Part shown: positions 52,256-62,264 of the stretch, piece by piece
Position numbering within the stretch: the first letter of the stretch is position 1
Layout of the letters: every line of letters starts with the position of its first letter
NCBI GenBank assembly: GCA_026419785.1
Contig: JAODTK010005695.1
Location: 62,001 to 126,000 of the forward strand
Direction: 5' to 3'
Source of the DNA: Sclerodactyla briareus
Taxonomy: Eukaryota; Echinodermata; Holothuroidea; Dendrochirotida; Sclerodactylidae
Length of the DNA stretch: 64,000 nucleotides
Notes under the pieces: generated by a model
What the model saw: only the letters and a program-made list of their open reading frames with translations
What the model was told of the DNA's origin: nothing
The model's database searches: none
Translations under genes and position numbers: made by a program

Positions 52256-53640
52256 TAAAGCCGCGTTTCCATGCACGCCGTGCGGGCGGGTAGTCTTGCT
52301 TTAAGATGATTATTGTTTTAGCGCTCTTGATCTGGATTGTTCTTACTGTATCCACAAAAAATACAGCCCGACCGGCGAAATAAATCGTCTTGTCCAAACC
52401 AGAATGTGGGCGTGGTCTTTGAGAAGATCATGTTGAATTGTCAACTGCTAACAGCATCCTCGATGTCACGTGTGGTAAACAGTGTGTTACCGTCCCAATT
52501 CACGGACCTATTTGAATATCCGGAGCGGTGGGTGTGTTCCCTATCAGTGTTGTGATGCTCCCCCAATATTGTATGAGATTGCAATTTTGGACAAGACGAC
52601 GATACAGAACAAACACAAACCTAGGATGGCTCCACTGCAGAAATTCGGAGTGGTGTACATAAAGCACAGGTACGGGAATCTCAAGTAACATCGCTTAACC
52701 AAACTAGCGGCGGCGGGCGGGCGTCTAAAATCGCCTCATAATCGCTCATCGTTATTTTTCAATGGAGCGTTTCCATGCATACGCGGAACGGGCGGGCGGG
52801 CGGGCGTTTTTTTCTCGAATCGGTCATGTAGCGATTTTTGTTTTGTTTTTTTTCCGCCCGCCCCGCGTGTCCGCGTGGTATTTCGCACATCAATTCCCGT
52901 GGGTTTCCCTGCAATCTTAACCGGCTTGAAGCCGGATAATGGAGAGTAGAGGACAATTTTAGGTTCAACACAAACAATGTTACAAACCACACTTCATACT
53001 GGTTCAACACTGGGATGAGATTTTATACAGAGTGTGTCCTATATTCAAACGGCTAGACGACCTTTTTGAACACATATTTACATGTTAAAAAACAAAAAAA
53101 CCGATGATATTTCAATATTGCTACTTAAATCTCCAAAAACCTGTCACTTGTGAAGTTTTAATGGTGGGGCCTAAGCGTTGACATTCAGAACAATGGTTTT
53201 CAAAAATGAACACCGTGTTTGGTTTAAACACTAGTATGCGTTCGTTTTTGACAACCAACGTCAACGCAACAACGACCCCCCCAAATGGACAACAACGCCA
53301 AACGACACAACAACGACAACAACGGCAACACAACACCCAACAACGGCAACGAAACGACAAGGACACGACACACACCAACACCAATATAATAACAATAATA
53401 ACAATATAATAACATAATATACAATACTAACATAAATATAACATTAAATATAGGCTACATCGGTTCTTATATGCGCATAATACACACTAAAAGTGAGAAA
53501 GGTGCGTGGAAGGGGGGGGGGGGGGGGGGGGGGGCACAACTCGAGAAAACGCCCGCCCCGCCCGCGGCATTGAAACGATTCTTCCCAAACGCCCGCCCGC
53601 CCGCCCCGCCCGCCCGCGTGTCATGGAAACGCCGCTTAGA
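52256..53640. mobile_element. GC-ended inverted-repeat element, copy B, with nested left end
   Basis: TAAAGCCGCGTTTCCATGCA (52256-52275) and, at the right end, TCATGGAAACGCCGCTTA (53621-53638) are near-perfect inverted repeats, continued inward by CGGGCGGG and CCCGCCCGC. A second left-type end, GGAGCGTTTCCATGC, starts at 52762 with its own GGGCGGGCGGGCGGGCG. The interior matches copy A at 35785-36296 and includes the small hairpin ACCGGCTTGAAGCCGGATA (52920-52938). The right part is swollen by a run of G (53512-53534) and GCCC repeats. No transposase frame; a non-autonomous DNA element or nested pair. Confidence 0.65.
53235..53440. repeat. CAACAA/AATAAT low-complexity stretch inside element copy B
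   Basis: ACAACAACGACAACAACGGC style purine-light repeats change to AATATAATAACAATAATAAC. Copy A has only the AATAATA part, so the CAAC part expanded in this copy. Confidence 0.7.
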
Positions 53641-54598
53641 AAATTCTCGCAGTTACTCGCTGCCGCGCTGTCTTTCTACGGAAGAAAAATCGCCTGTAGT
53701 GGCACTCAGTGAGTGGTAGATATGCCCGTGATATTCATTTCCAGCGCTAGAACAGATGAATCGCTAAAGGGCTGGCAGAATTAAAGGTACCGTGCTTGCA
53801 TGCTTCCAGCTTTAAGTCAGTGTATATAGACAATAGTCTATATAACTAATTCGTGTGTTTATGTGCGCCATGCTACATAATTACTGAGAATCCTCTCCCC
53901 TGAATCGTATAGAGGGCGAGATGGCTATAGCGTTTTCTGGGCAATGCAACACGTGTCAAGAAACTGTTTGGACGGGTTGTATCAGTAGTGGTTGCGTATT
54001 TGTACATGGTCCAGCTAACCCTGGTTACGTACGTATGCCAACCAAGCGGGTATACTTCATGATTTATCGAGTCCCACTCGATGGGGCCTCTTTCCCTATA
54101 CTCGTAAATGTCGAGATAGGAAGGAAACTAATTCACCGGAAGCACGGTGAATTATATTGTCACATCGGTTTAATGGCATGACAGACTGACAGAGGCCCTC
54201 TGATGGTGCTCGCGTTCGCGTGGGTGAGAGACAGGCAGTAAATTTAATTGAAGTTATTCTTCCAGGCGCATAAATTCTCACGAAGCGAATACTAAAAAGC
54301 GCCACGACTGGAGTATGGGGCAGATTTGGCTGTCATCTGATTGTAATTTGGATTATTGCAGGCTGAATTCGGTAAACTGTGGGAGGTTATTTTCTCTTCC
54401 TTCTCGAATCTAGGTCGAGCTGGAGAGTGGTCGGGCAATGATCGTCATGACCCAATAACTGAATAACATTCCCTTTCCACTCGCGAATTTCGGTACTGGC
54501 ATCGAATGCGCTTTTTTTTTGCGTCTCGATTCTTTCTTTTCCAGTTTCATTTACTGTCGTTTTGGGCTTTTTTTTCTTTCGATCTGATGCGAGGGAAC
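53641..54598. other. Intergenic, unassigned open frame
   Basis: An 86-codon + frame (53921-54181) begins MAIAFSGQCNTCQETVWTG with four Cys in its first 25 residues. It has no splice context and no known match. Confidence 0.3.
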
Positions 54599-54695
54599 TA
54601 TAGAGAACACGAAAAGGACTTAAAGAAGAAATTGTTGTGTTCTCACATCCAGTGATGCCGAGATTTGCACTGTATAAAATGTCTAGAATTATGTT
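54599..54695. repeat. Direct repeat, copy 1 (partner at 55615-55740)
   Basis: GAGAACACGAAAAGGACTTA, AGAAGAAATTGTTGTGTTCT, CACATCC and AGTGATGCC with AGATTTGC are shared in order with 55625-55705 (GGGAACAAGGACAAGAGAAG, CGAAGAAAATTGCTGTGTTC, CACATCC, AGTGATGCCAAAGATTTGC). The two lie 1 kb apart on the same strand. Confidence 0.6.
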
Positions 54696-55143
54696 TCACG
54701 GCCCATAATACCAAATCTTCTGACCTAACCTAGAGAGTGGGACCGTTAGATTGCTCCCTCGTGCATGGTATTGCGTATGTATAACGCACCATCGCAAATA
54801 GTTGGTACAATTTTTAATGATCCATCATTGGCGCTGTATTCCTCGTGGTTGATAATCATTTCTCGAAAGACGGACTGGTCATTGCTGTCAGAACGCCGGC
54901 TCAGCAGTCGTCTTTTGTGTCGTTGGCTGCACGCAACATTCCGTTATAACGTGTTTCTCCTGCTGTACTGGAAGTAGCCTATATACGGTAGGCAGGTACG
55001 TAGGTTGACCATCAATAATCAAATACCAGTAGATTTATAACTTCAGGTAATGCCCACCGTTAGTGTCTGTTTGCAGGGTCTTTTATTCGTAATTGTTGTA
55101 TTTTAGATTATTGCTTACTCCGTATGTTTCTAGCTCGCCATCT

Positions 55144-55300
55144 CGAAGAACACGTGCACGTCGTGGAAGAAACACGTGCACGTCGTGGGAAGGTCACGTG
55201 CACGTGGTGAAAGAACACGTGTACTGGTGGAGGAAACCACGTGCACGTTCCCGTGGAAGAAACACGTGGCTGCACCGTGGTGGAAGAACATGTGCACTGA
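55144..55300. repeat. ~23 bp minisatellite of CACGTG E-boxes
   Basis: Seven units of the kind GAAGAAACACGTGCACGTCG plus TGG. CACGTG occurs seven times, at 55151, 55173, 55195, 55201, 55216, 55238 and 55263. CACGTG is the canonical site of bHLH-zipper factors such as Myc/Max, USF and MITF, and holds the ACGTG core of HIF sites. Whether the cluster is used in regulation cannot be told; it may just be a minisatellite. Confidence 0.8.
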
Positions 55301-55614
55301 TTGTCATAGCGAGGTTTAAAGTGACCAATTCGACAGAGTAGTCTAATATACTTTTGAAAAGGAAATTTCAGCCCTACTATAACCGATAAGGGCCAAGTAT
55401 ACTCGGCAGTATATGGAATCAACGCAAACATTGGAGAATTCCAATTTCCCCATCAAATTACTCCTACACTTAAAACAAAAAAAACATCTGAGTCACAATG
55501 ACGGAAATGGGTCAAGTGTAACCACACCAAATTCTGGGGTGCATGAACTGTTCATTGTTACAAACCCCGTCAGTCCAAAGTCTTGGGTCAAATTGACTTA
55601 AGGGTTGTTCCATT

Positions 55615-55740
55615 GTAGGTGAGAGGGAACAAGGACAAGAGAAGGACATTGCGAAGAAAATTGCTGTGTTCATCACATCCGATCCCAGTGATGCCAAAGA
55701 TTTGCGTGGGATAACATTTCTAGATATTTTTAAATAATCT
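55615..55740. repeat. Direct repeat, copy 2 (partner at 54599-54695)
   Basis: See the partner. The copy is longer and is followed by TTTCTAGATATTTTTAAATA. Confidence 0.6.
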
Positions 55741-56749
55741 AATTGTTCCTTGTAGGTGCTGAAACGCCCCTATATATGGGTTCGAGTGTTTAATTTCTTA
55801 TTATATCGCGGTTCAGCTTCTTACCGAGAGCTGCATACCCCGGAAAATGGTTTGCTTCCAGATCCCGGAACACGACAGGGCGCACGCTAGTCGCCTATTG
55901 ATATTATGTGACAGAAAACGAATGCTACGTATCATGAAGAACATGATGGTCGGTATAGTCAGAAAAATGCGAAAGAAGGTTGCTAGCCCTGGTAGTATAT
56001 AGGTATTTTTTTTTATAGCATATAGTCAGATGACACGCAACAAATTGACGTGGCCACATCGCATATGCTGAATGTATATAGGGTGTCGGAACTATAGTTG
56101 CGGTTGCCCCTATAAAGCATGTGTTGACGCGAGGGAGGATGATGAGGCAAGAATGATGATGGTTGAAAAGATGACAGGACTGCATGACGATGCACAAAAA
56201 ACGTCGAATGCAACAATGAACAATGGACTAGTTAAGGCTCACTCCATGGGAAAACCACGACAGAACAGGGAACTGGAAATCGATGAATAGGTGGAAGGAA
56301 GCTGAATTGCAACTCTATGGGGTGACAATTACGAAGAAGCGATAGTTACGGGGTATATTCATAGGCAGAGTTGCCTTTGTAAGGTATATATGAATGGAGT
56401 GAGCGAGACTATAATTGAATTTGATTGAGAAGGAAAGTAAGTTATACAAGGTAGTCTTTGAAATCAATCGAGAAGAATTGTTATTGCGTGCCCTTACTCC
56501 CATCGGAGAATGCACAAGCGGCAGAAAGCCTACAACAATCGCACTTCAAACCGGGGAGAAACTTGGAAAATAAATAATAAAGAGCAGCTGAATGAAGAAA
56601 GAATTATTCCTTGCGTGGTATGAGACGGAAAAAATTGAATGAAATATTGAACGAAATCGACAGGCGAATCGACACAATTGCAGCCATGACGGTACAGCTT
56701 GGCATCTCATTTGTTTGTATGCGCGCGCGTGTGGGTGTTAGAGACGGAG
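55741..56749. other. Intergenic, no gene recognised
   Basis: Only short open frames. A polar + frame at 56072-56290 reads mixed charged residues without a known match. Confidence 0.35.
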
Positions 56750-56935
56750 TATGGGTGTGTGGTGCATGGGTGCGCGTGCGTGTGTGTGTGTGTGGTGTGT
56801 GTGTGTGTGTGGTGTGTGTGTGTGTGGTGTGTGTGTGTGTGTTGTGTGTGTGTGTGTGGTGTGTGTGTGTGTGTGTGGTGTGTGTGTGGTGTGTGTGTGT
56901 GTGTGTTGTGTGTGTGTGTGTGTGCGCTGTAAGCT
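56750..56935. repeat. (TG)n microsatellite with GTGG interruptions
   Basis: About 185 bases of TG with GTGGTG or GTTGTG steps every 12-20 bases, which gives it a second, longer rhythm. Frames on both strands read only Cys-Val or His-Thr repeats. Confidence 0.95.
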
Positions 56936-59163
56936 GCGTGCGTGCGTTCAAGTATAGTGAATAGCTGGACTGATACTTTTGTCTGGACCTTGACTCGCTC
57001 ATCCCCCTCCCATTGTCAGATTAAGGCAGCGAAATCACGGGTCAGCCTTCACAGTAACTTAGTAATGCCATAATCGTTCGACTGGTTAGGACTGTGTGCT
57101 GAGCTGCATGCCTTCTCTTAAAGATGGATTGTCGTCTGCTTGCGTCCAGCGACCGAAACAATCGCTGTGATTTTACTGACGTCACGACAAAATCTCGTAA
57201 TGTTGCAGCACAACTCGTTATATACTCTGAATCACATACTTTCATTTACTTTCATTTTATTGAAATCAATTTTGTATTTGACGGAAAAATGCGTGCAATA
57301 TACCATTTGGTTTCAATTCATCTAAATTGTGCAGTATATTGTTTAACAAGATTGACGACAATCCATACCTCTTGACAGTGTTAATTTTGAACCTCAGTAA
57401 GTTGGAAACCTCTTCCAACACAACATATCCCGCCAGAAACAGTAATATCACAACTCATAACAATGTGAAAATTTGATTCCGAATCCAGCACAACTATCTT
57501 ATCCAGTGTTGAGGTAAATAATGGGCATGACAGAAGGACAGCAGCTCCAGACTAATTGGTACAATGAATAGGCCTGTTCGTGGTTACAGTTAATGAGATG
57601 ATACAATGTTTTCTTAGGTTATGGGGAACATGGCAGTTCAACGTAGTGCAGAACGATCTCTCAGAACTCCCCCCCGCCAGCCCTGCCAGAAATTACGATC
57701 CTGCCAACCCGAAACTTTACAGATTTCCCCCATTCTCATCCATCATAGCATCCAAAAACATGAAGGAATGGTGTGTTTTCAAATAGTGGTGCCGTTTAAA
57801 AAAAAAAGAGGCCGTAACGATCGATATTGCTATGGGGGGACTCTTGTCTATTCCCCCGAACTGTTCAGTGTGAGCTGGAGCTCACAACAACCGAACTTGA
57901 CTGTGAACGGTGATCAACATGACAGTAGGCCTATGTTAGGAGTCGTATTGACTGATCGATATGGTATTTAACACAGGTGCCCGAATTACAAATGATTTAA
58001 TGGGGGTGGGGGGGGGATCATCACACTACCATCTAATATATGAACATGACAATATTCCCATCTAAATATAAAATGTGACAAGAAAACCCAGTGGTTTTGT
58101 ATTTTTTGGAGTGTCCAGGTACGAAATCGGAGAACAATAACGGTCCTGCATTCGCGCAATATACTTTGCGATATCACATGAACCTGATCTTTTCACTATA
58201 TTAAAAAAAAAATAAAAGACCCCAAGGCGAAAAGCGCGTGCTTTGTTGGGGGCCAATAAAATAGGACATGACCTGGAGAATCAAATTCCAAAGAAAAATC
58301 ACTATTGTTAGTTGTTACGTACAAGTGACGTAAAGATTTATCCCTATTGATTTAGTGTGATGATTTGATTGGTTCAATGGTTTAAAGAAGTCACTTTCCG
58401 AGTGCAAAAGAACGTCCTGATACGTCACATATTACGTTGAAGTAACGAACTCCGTTGGCTCGGTTACGACCTGACGTCACATTTTAAGTTAAGCAGTTTG
58501 CGCCAATCGACACGGCTACTATATGAGCTTCTAAATTCCCATGACTGAATGGGATACCCACTATGAAGTCATTCAGTACAAAAAACATGGGAGGAAATTC
58601 ACTGCATGACTAGCACCCACTGATCTCCCAATAGTGCGTTTTTTTTCGAAGTCGCGATTACCAGGTAGACGTGTAGGCGGGGTAGGCGGGTAAACCGCCC
58701 ACCGTTTATATCCCCGTTTTTTAGCAATCATCGGGAGAAAGTATTTAACAGTACATAAGGACCTCCCATTGGGTCAGAACCCAATAACCTTCATTCACCA
58801 AGTTTCTGTTAATATCTGACAAAGTTTGGAACATCGCATAAATCCTGCAAATTTGACGCTTTGAAATGACTTCCACATTTTCGGGATCAAATATAGTCCC
58901 TAACCCATCATTTTGTTCAAATCCGACTCACTTAAATTATACCGTAAAATGATGCAAATAAGCGGCCACAGCATTGCAGTGATCGCCCACGTTCGACTCA
59001 TCCGAGATTTCACTCGGGGCTTGACTTTGTACCAAGTTTCAGATCAATTGGATAAAGCGTTAAAAAGTTATTGCGCTAACGCCTAAAGTTTCCGGCGGCG
59101 GCGGAGCCTGTTCTCGGACACTTCGCGGGGGTAACTGAAAGGAGCTACTTACCGCGTCACCTA
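56936..59163. other. Intergenic; repeat-like patch near 58.8-59.1 kb
   Basis: No gene recognised. At 58780-59100 the text ACCAAGTTTCAGATCAATTG, GGATAAAGCGTTAAAAAGTT, ATTGCGCTAACG and CCGGCGGCGGCGGAGCC is of a kind I associate with dispersed repeats in marine invertebrates. Confidence 0.4.
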
Positions 59164-59578
59164 AGGCTGGGATTCCTAGATGCGTATGCGTATCCGGGCT
59201 GGATATGAAAATCACATTTTACGAAAACCGCACGTTCTTTCAGAAGAGAAAACACGATAAAATGTATGCGAAAAGACCATACAAGGCCGCAGCCTGATGC
59301 ATATTGTCGTTGCATGGCTTTTTAAGGAAGATATTCCATAGGAATTCATTCGCAGTGATACGCATCCGCATACGCATTGGTGCGTGTGCTTATTTCGCCT
59401 TTTCAGCGTTGGTTTTTGCCTTCATTTATGAATTTTTGGCTTCGGTGGAACCTATATCTATCTTTGTCAGCAAACTTAATAGAACATATTCAAACACTAC
59501 CTACCCCATACCCCACCTCTCAGTTCACGAAATTTTGCGATTTTCCACATACGCATACGCACTATGGAATCCTAGCCT
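59164..59578. mobile_element. 415 bp MITE with ~30 bp terminal inverted repeats and TA target site
   Basis: The left end AGGCTGGGATTCCTAG then ATGCGTATGCGTAT (59164-59193) and the right end ATACGCATACGC then ACTATGGAATCCTAGCCT (59549-59578) pair at about 25 of 30 positions. TA flanks both ends (59162-59163 and 59579-59580), the target duplication of Tc1/mariner-type elements. More GCGTATGCGTAT-like words lie inside (59355-59390). The open frame over it (59304-59624) is a by-product. No transposase; a non-autonomous element. Confidence 0.75.
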
Positions 59579-59580
59579 TA

Positions 59581-60140
59581 TAGAGAAACCCCGTACGTTA
59601 GTGTTTACTCCATCTGCATGGTGACCGGGGTATGCAACTTTTACGGAGCATTCCCAGCTGGTAATGGTCAGTCAATTAAGGAGTTACCGGTCTGATCGAT
59701 GGGCCGATTTAGTAACGAGATCTCTTCCGCTGCTTAGCTCTCACACCTGGGGCTCCACATCGTTATTGTCAGCGAACACCGACTGGGAGGGCGTCCCAGT
59801 AGTCCCCGCGGGTTGACCCCGTCGTGGTAATGACGTATCCACAGTCACGCCCCCGCAACGTACTGATCGGCTACTAATATATTACTCTACGAACCGAAGC
59901 CATTCAGATCATGGTCTGGACGTTCCATTACTGACTCAATTTCGAATAATCACAAAATTATATTAACCCTACTGATTTTGCATCTTACAACTAACGAGGC
60001 AATCTAGTGCAAACCAGCTTTCACCTCAGTTCCATCAGCTAGACTTTATTGAGAGAAAAAAAAAAAAAACGTTACGTTACGGACGCTGCTAGGCTAGCTC
60101 TTGAACTGTTGAGTATTAATTGTTGACTTTTTTAATGCAG
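59581..60140. other. No recognisable gene
   Basis: Contains an A-run (60055-60070) and ends in an acceptor, GACTTTTTTAATGCAG. Confidence 0.35.
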
Positions 60141-60515
60141 TGAGGCCCTACAGATTCCAAAACAGACATTATTCGGTTATTCATTCTGGTGCAGTTTATC
60201 ATATCGATGAGACTCCTTTGTCACGCGATGACAAAAATATGTGCGGTTTGGATCTATACTCATATGCAACTCGGATGGTCTGTCACATATTTGCGGGCAA
60301 TTATCCTGGCGCCCCTATTTTTACTTGGTTTTTGCCCACCCACTTTCTAAATTCCTCTATCACGTAGTCAGTTATTGCATGCGGTGACATGGGGGAAATT
60401 CCCCTTCTGAGTTCAATCGAGGGAAATTTTGAGAGAGGTTTGAGGAATTCTGTTGAGACCTGAATGACGTCAGTAATTGGTTTGAGAGTCAAATAAAAAC
60501 CTTCGACCTTTGAAT
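60141..60515 (+). CDS. Possible terminal exon of an unknown gene
   Basis: After the acceptor at 60139-60140, one frame is open for about 75 codons to TAG at 60365: RPYRFQNRHYSVIHSGAVYH, IDETPLSRDDKNMCGLDLY, SYATRMVCHIFAGNYPGAPI, FTWFLPTHF. AATAAA follows at 60492-60497. The acceptor, open frame, stop and poly-A signal together look like a last exon. I recognise no family, and upstream exons were not found. Confidence 0.3.
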
Positions 60516-60844
60516 CTTGTCAATGCTGACTCGTCGACTGCCCGTCAGTCCGGTACGGTTTAACCTACACCGCAGTTGTTGCCGCGTACACACCAAAATT
60601 TTGACCTAAGCTATCGTTACTAAATATTCTGCTCAGAGAAAATTACCCTTCAAAACCAAGTCACAATGGAGTGAAAATTTCAAGTATCCCCATTTGCAAG
60701 TTTGACGGAAAACGATAATTTTTTAACTTAAGTCGAGAGGAACCCCGTCCACTTTGGTCGTGGAGCTAAAAACTCTACTGTGTGACATGTTATACCACAA
60801 ATCGAGTTTTTAGCTGCGGTGAGCAGCTCTACAAGTCATCATGT

Positions 60845-61200
60845 CCTCTCCCGTCCTGTTCGTTCGTCCGTTAGTTCGTTCGTTCGTCCGTTGTGTTCGT
60901 CACGTTCATTCATAACTTCTGAAATCGTAACCCTGCGATCAGGTTGAAACTTGGTGGGTGGATGAAGCATTCCCACTGGCTAGACGGAGTTACATTTTGT
61001 TTGCATAGTGTGATGAAATTTTAATTAGATCCAATTAATCACCCCAATAAGTCTTCATTTGTAACTTCTGAACCGTAGATGCAATCAGGTTGAAACTTGA
61101 TGGGTGGATGAAGCATACCACTGGCTAGGCTGAGTTACATTTTTGTTTGCATAGTGTGATTAGATTTTAGTTAAATCTAATTAATCACCCCAATTTCCAA
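60845..61200. repeat. CGTT-led tandem repeat, ~147 bp unit, two copies
   Basis: GTTCGTTCGTCCGTTAGTTC (60863) leads into TAACTTCTGAAATCGTAACC (60914) with AGGTTGAAACTTGGTGGGTG, GATGAAGCATTCCCACTGGC and TTTGCATAGTGTGATGAAAT. The second unit starts at TAACTTCTGAACCGTAGATG (61061) with the same order. The layout, tetranucleotide lead then tandem core, is that of the blocks at 21.6 and 34.1 kb, but the core text differs. Confidence 0.75.
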
Positions 61201-61261
61201 CTTCCATTGAGCTAGCTCTTTGTGACAGAGGTTTTGTTTACATTATTCCATCCCTCTGCAG

Positions 61262-61670
61262 AGCAGTGTTTACCTTATCTGTCAGAAGGTCCGGGTCTGC
61301 AGCTAGTTGACAATGAAACCTATTGTCCAGGAGGAAATGATTTGTCCATCAACACATCTCTCTCTGAATTGTTGGCTGGTGACCCATGCAGAAAGAGAGT
61401 TGTTCTCACATGTTGGGTTAGGTATATGTAGCTAATATACAGGCCTAGGTATGATTTAGTTGAGTACTTTGTGCTGGGCACTGATAGCAAATATTAAGCC
61501 ATGTGTTGGACATGTTCCAAGCCATTTCAAGGTTATGACAGATGTCAGTAAGGGTCGATTAAATGTGAACAAACAATAAATGTGGATTGGTGAAAGACAT
61601 GCAGTGTATTTGCCACAGGAATTTTGCCGTCCGCAGCTATCAAGACGTTTCGACTTGCGCTTGTTCGTAG
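61262..61670 (+). CDS. Last two exons of a small cysteine-rich, cystine-knot-like secreted protein
   Basis: Exon 1 is 61262-61421, after TTATTCCATCCCTCTGCAG; donor TAG/GTATAT. It enters with two bases of a split codon, reads QCLPYLSEGPGLQLVDNE, TYCPGGNDLSINTSLSELLA and GDPCRKRVVLTCWV, and leaves in phase 2. Exon 2 starts at 61619 after TATTTGCCACAG; in the phase that fits it reads RNFAVRSYQDVSTCACS, then TAG at 61668-61670. There are six cysteines, two possible N-glycosylation sites (NET, NTS) and a terminal C-x-C. A C-x-C at or near the C-terminus, after a beta-strand-like stretch, is shared by cystine-knot ligands (IL-17, TGF-beta, noggin, neurotrophin and Spaetzle types). The spacing fits none well enough to name. 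The 5' exons, including any signal peptide, were not found. Exon 2 is also open in another frame to 61789. Confidence 0.45.
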
Positions 61671-62243
61671 GGAACGTAGTCCACCAGTCCGTGAAACTCG
61701 GGAGACTCGGGCTGGACGAATTTTTCAAGAAGGATAAAAATGAATGTCCCCCATATATTTTCATATGGGAGAACGTTGCATTGTGGTGAAAAATACGATA
61801 TGGAAGTCTCATGAATAATCCCAATTCTCATGAACAGGGAACATTTGATTTCCCGAATAGGAGAATCTCCAGGACTGCCTAACTGGCTGTGAGTCAACGA
61901 CCAGTTGAGAGTACATTCTGCACAAGCTGAGAGTTAAATCTGTGTAAACTTCAGTTACGATTCTGCGATGCTATGGTATCGTAGGTCACCTTATCATGGT
62001 AATGTAGATCACTGACAATTTTACCTCCTTCAATCGGGCTCGTACTGGGGGCGGAAAGCTGGCCTAAATCACACTTTCGTTTGAAGAAAAATGATAATAA
62101 CAACTGTACGTCTTGTTAATCGCAATCCCGTTGTGTATGGCGATTTGATGTTGTGAGTGATGAGATCACTTGCTATGTGGCCACCAGCTGCTGGATTTCA
62201 TGGTCTTCTGCATTACATTTCTATGGTTTATTGTTATTTTGTC
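61671..62243. other. 3' flank of the cysteine-rich gene; nothing else recognised
   Basis: There is no AATAAA close after the stop; ATGAATAATCCC (61810) is the nearest weak match. Minus-strand open frames here (up to 122 codons) overlap exon 2 and are unrecognised. Confidence 0.35.
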
Positions 62244-62264
62244 CCCCCCCCCCCCCCTCCCCCC
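62244..62264. repeat. Poly-C run
   Basis: CCCCCCCCCCCCCC with one TCC interruption; probable length uncertainty in the assembly. Confidence 0.8.

Noticed and set aside
56604..57002. His-Thr and Cys-Val rich frames
   Set aside because: Translation of the TG microsatellite on either strand.
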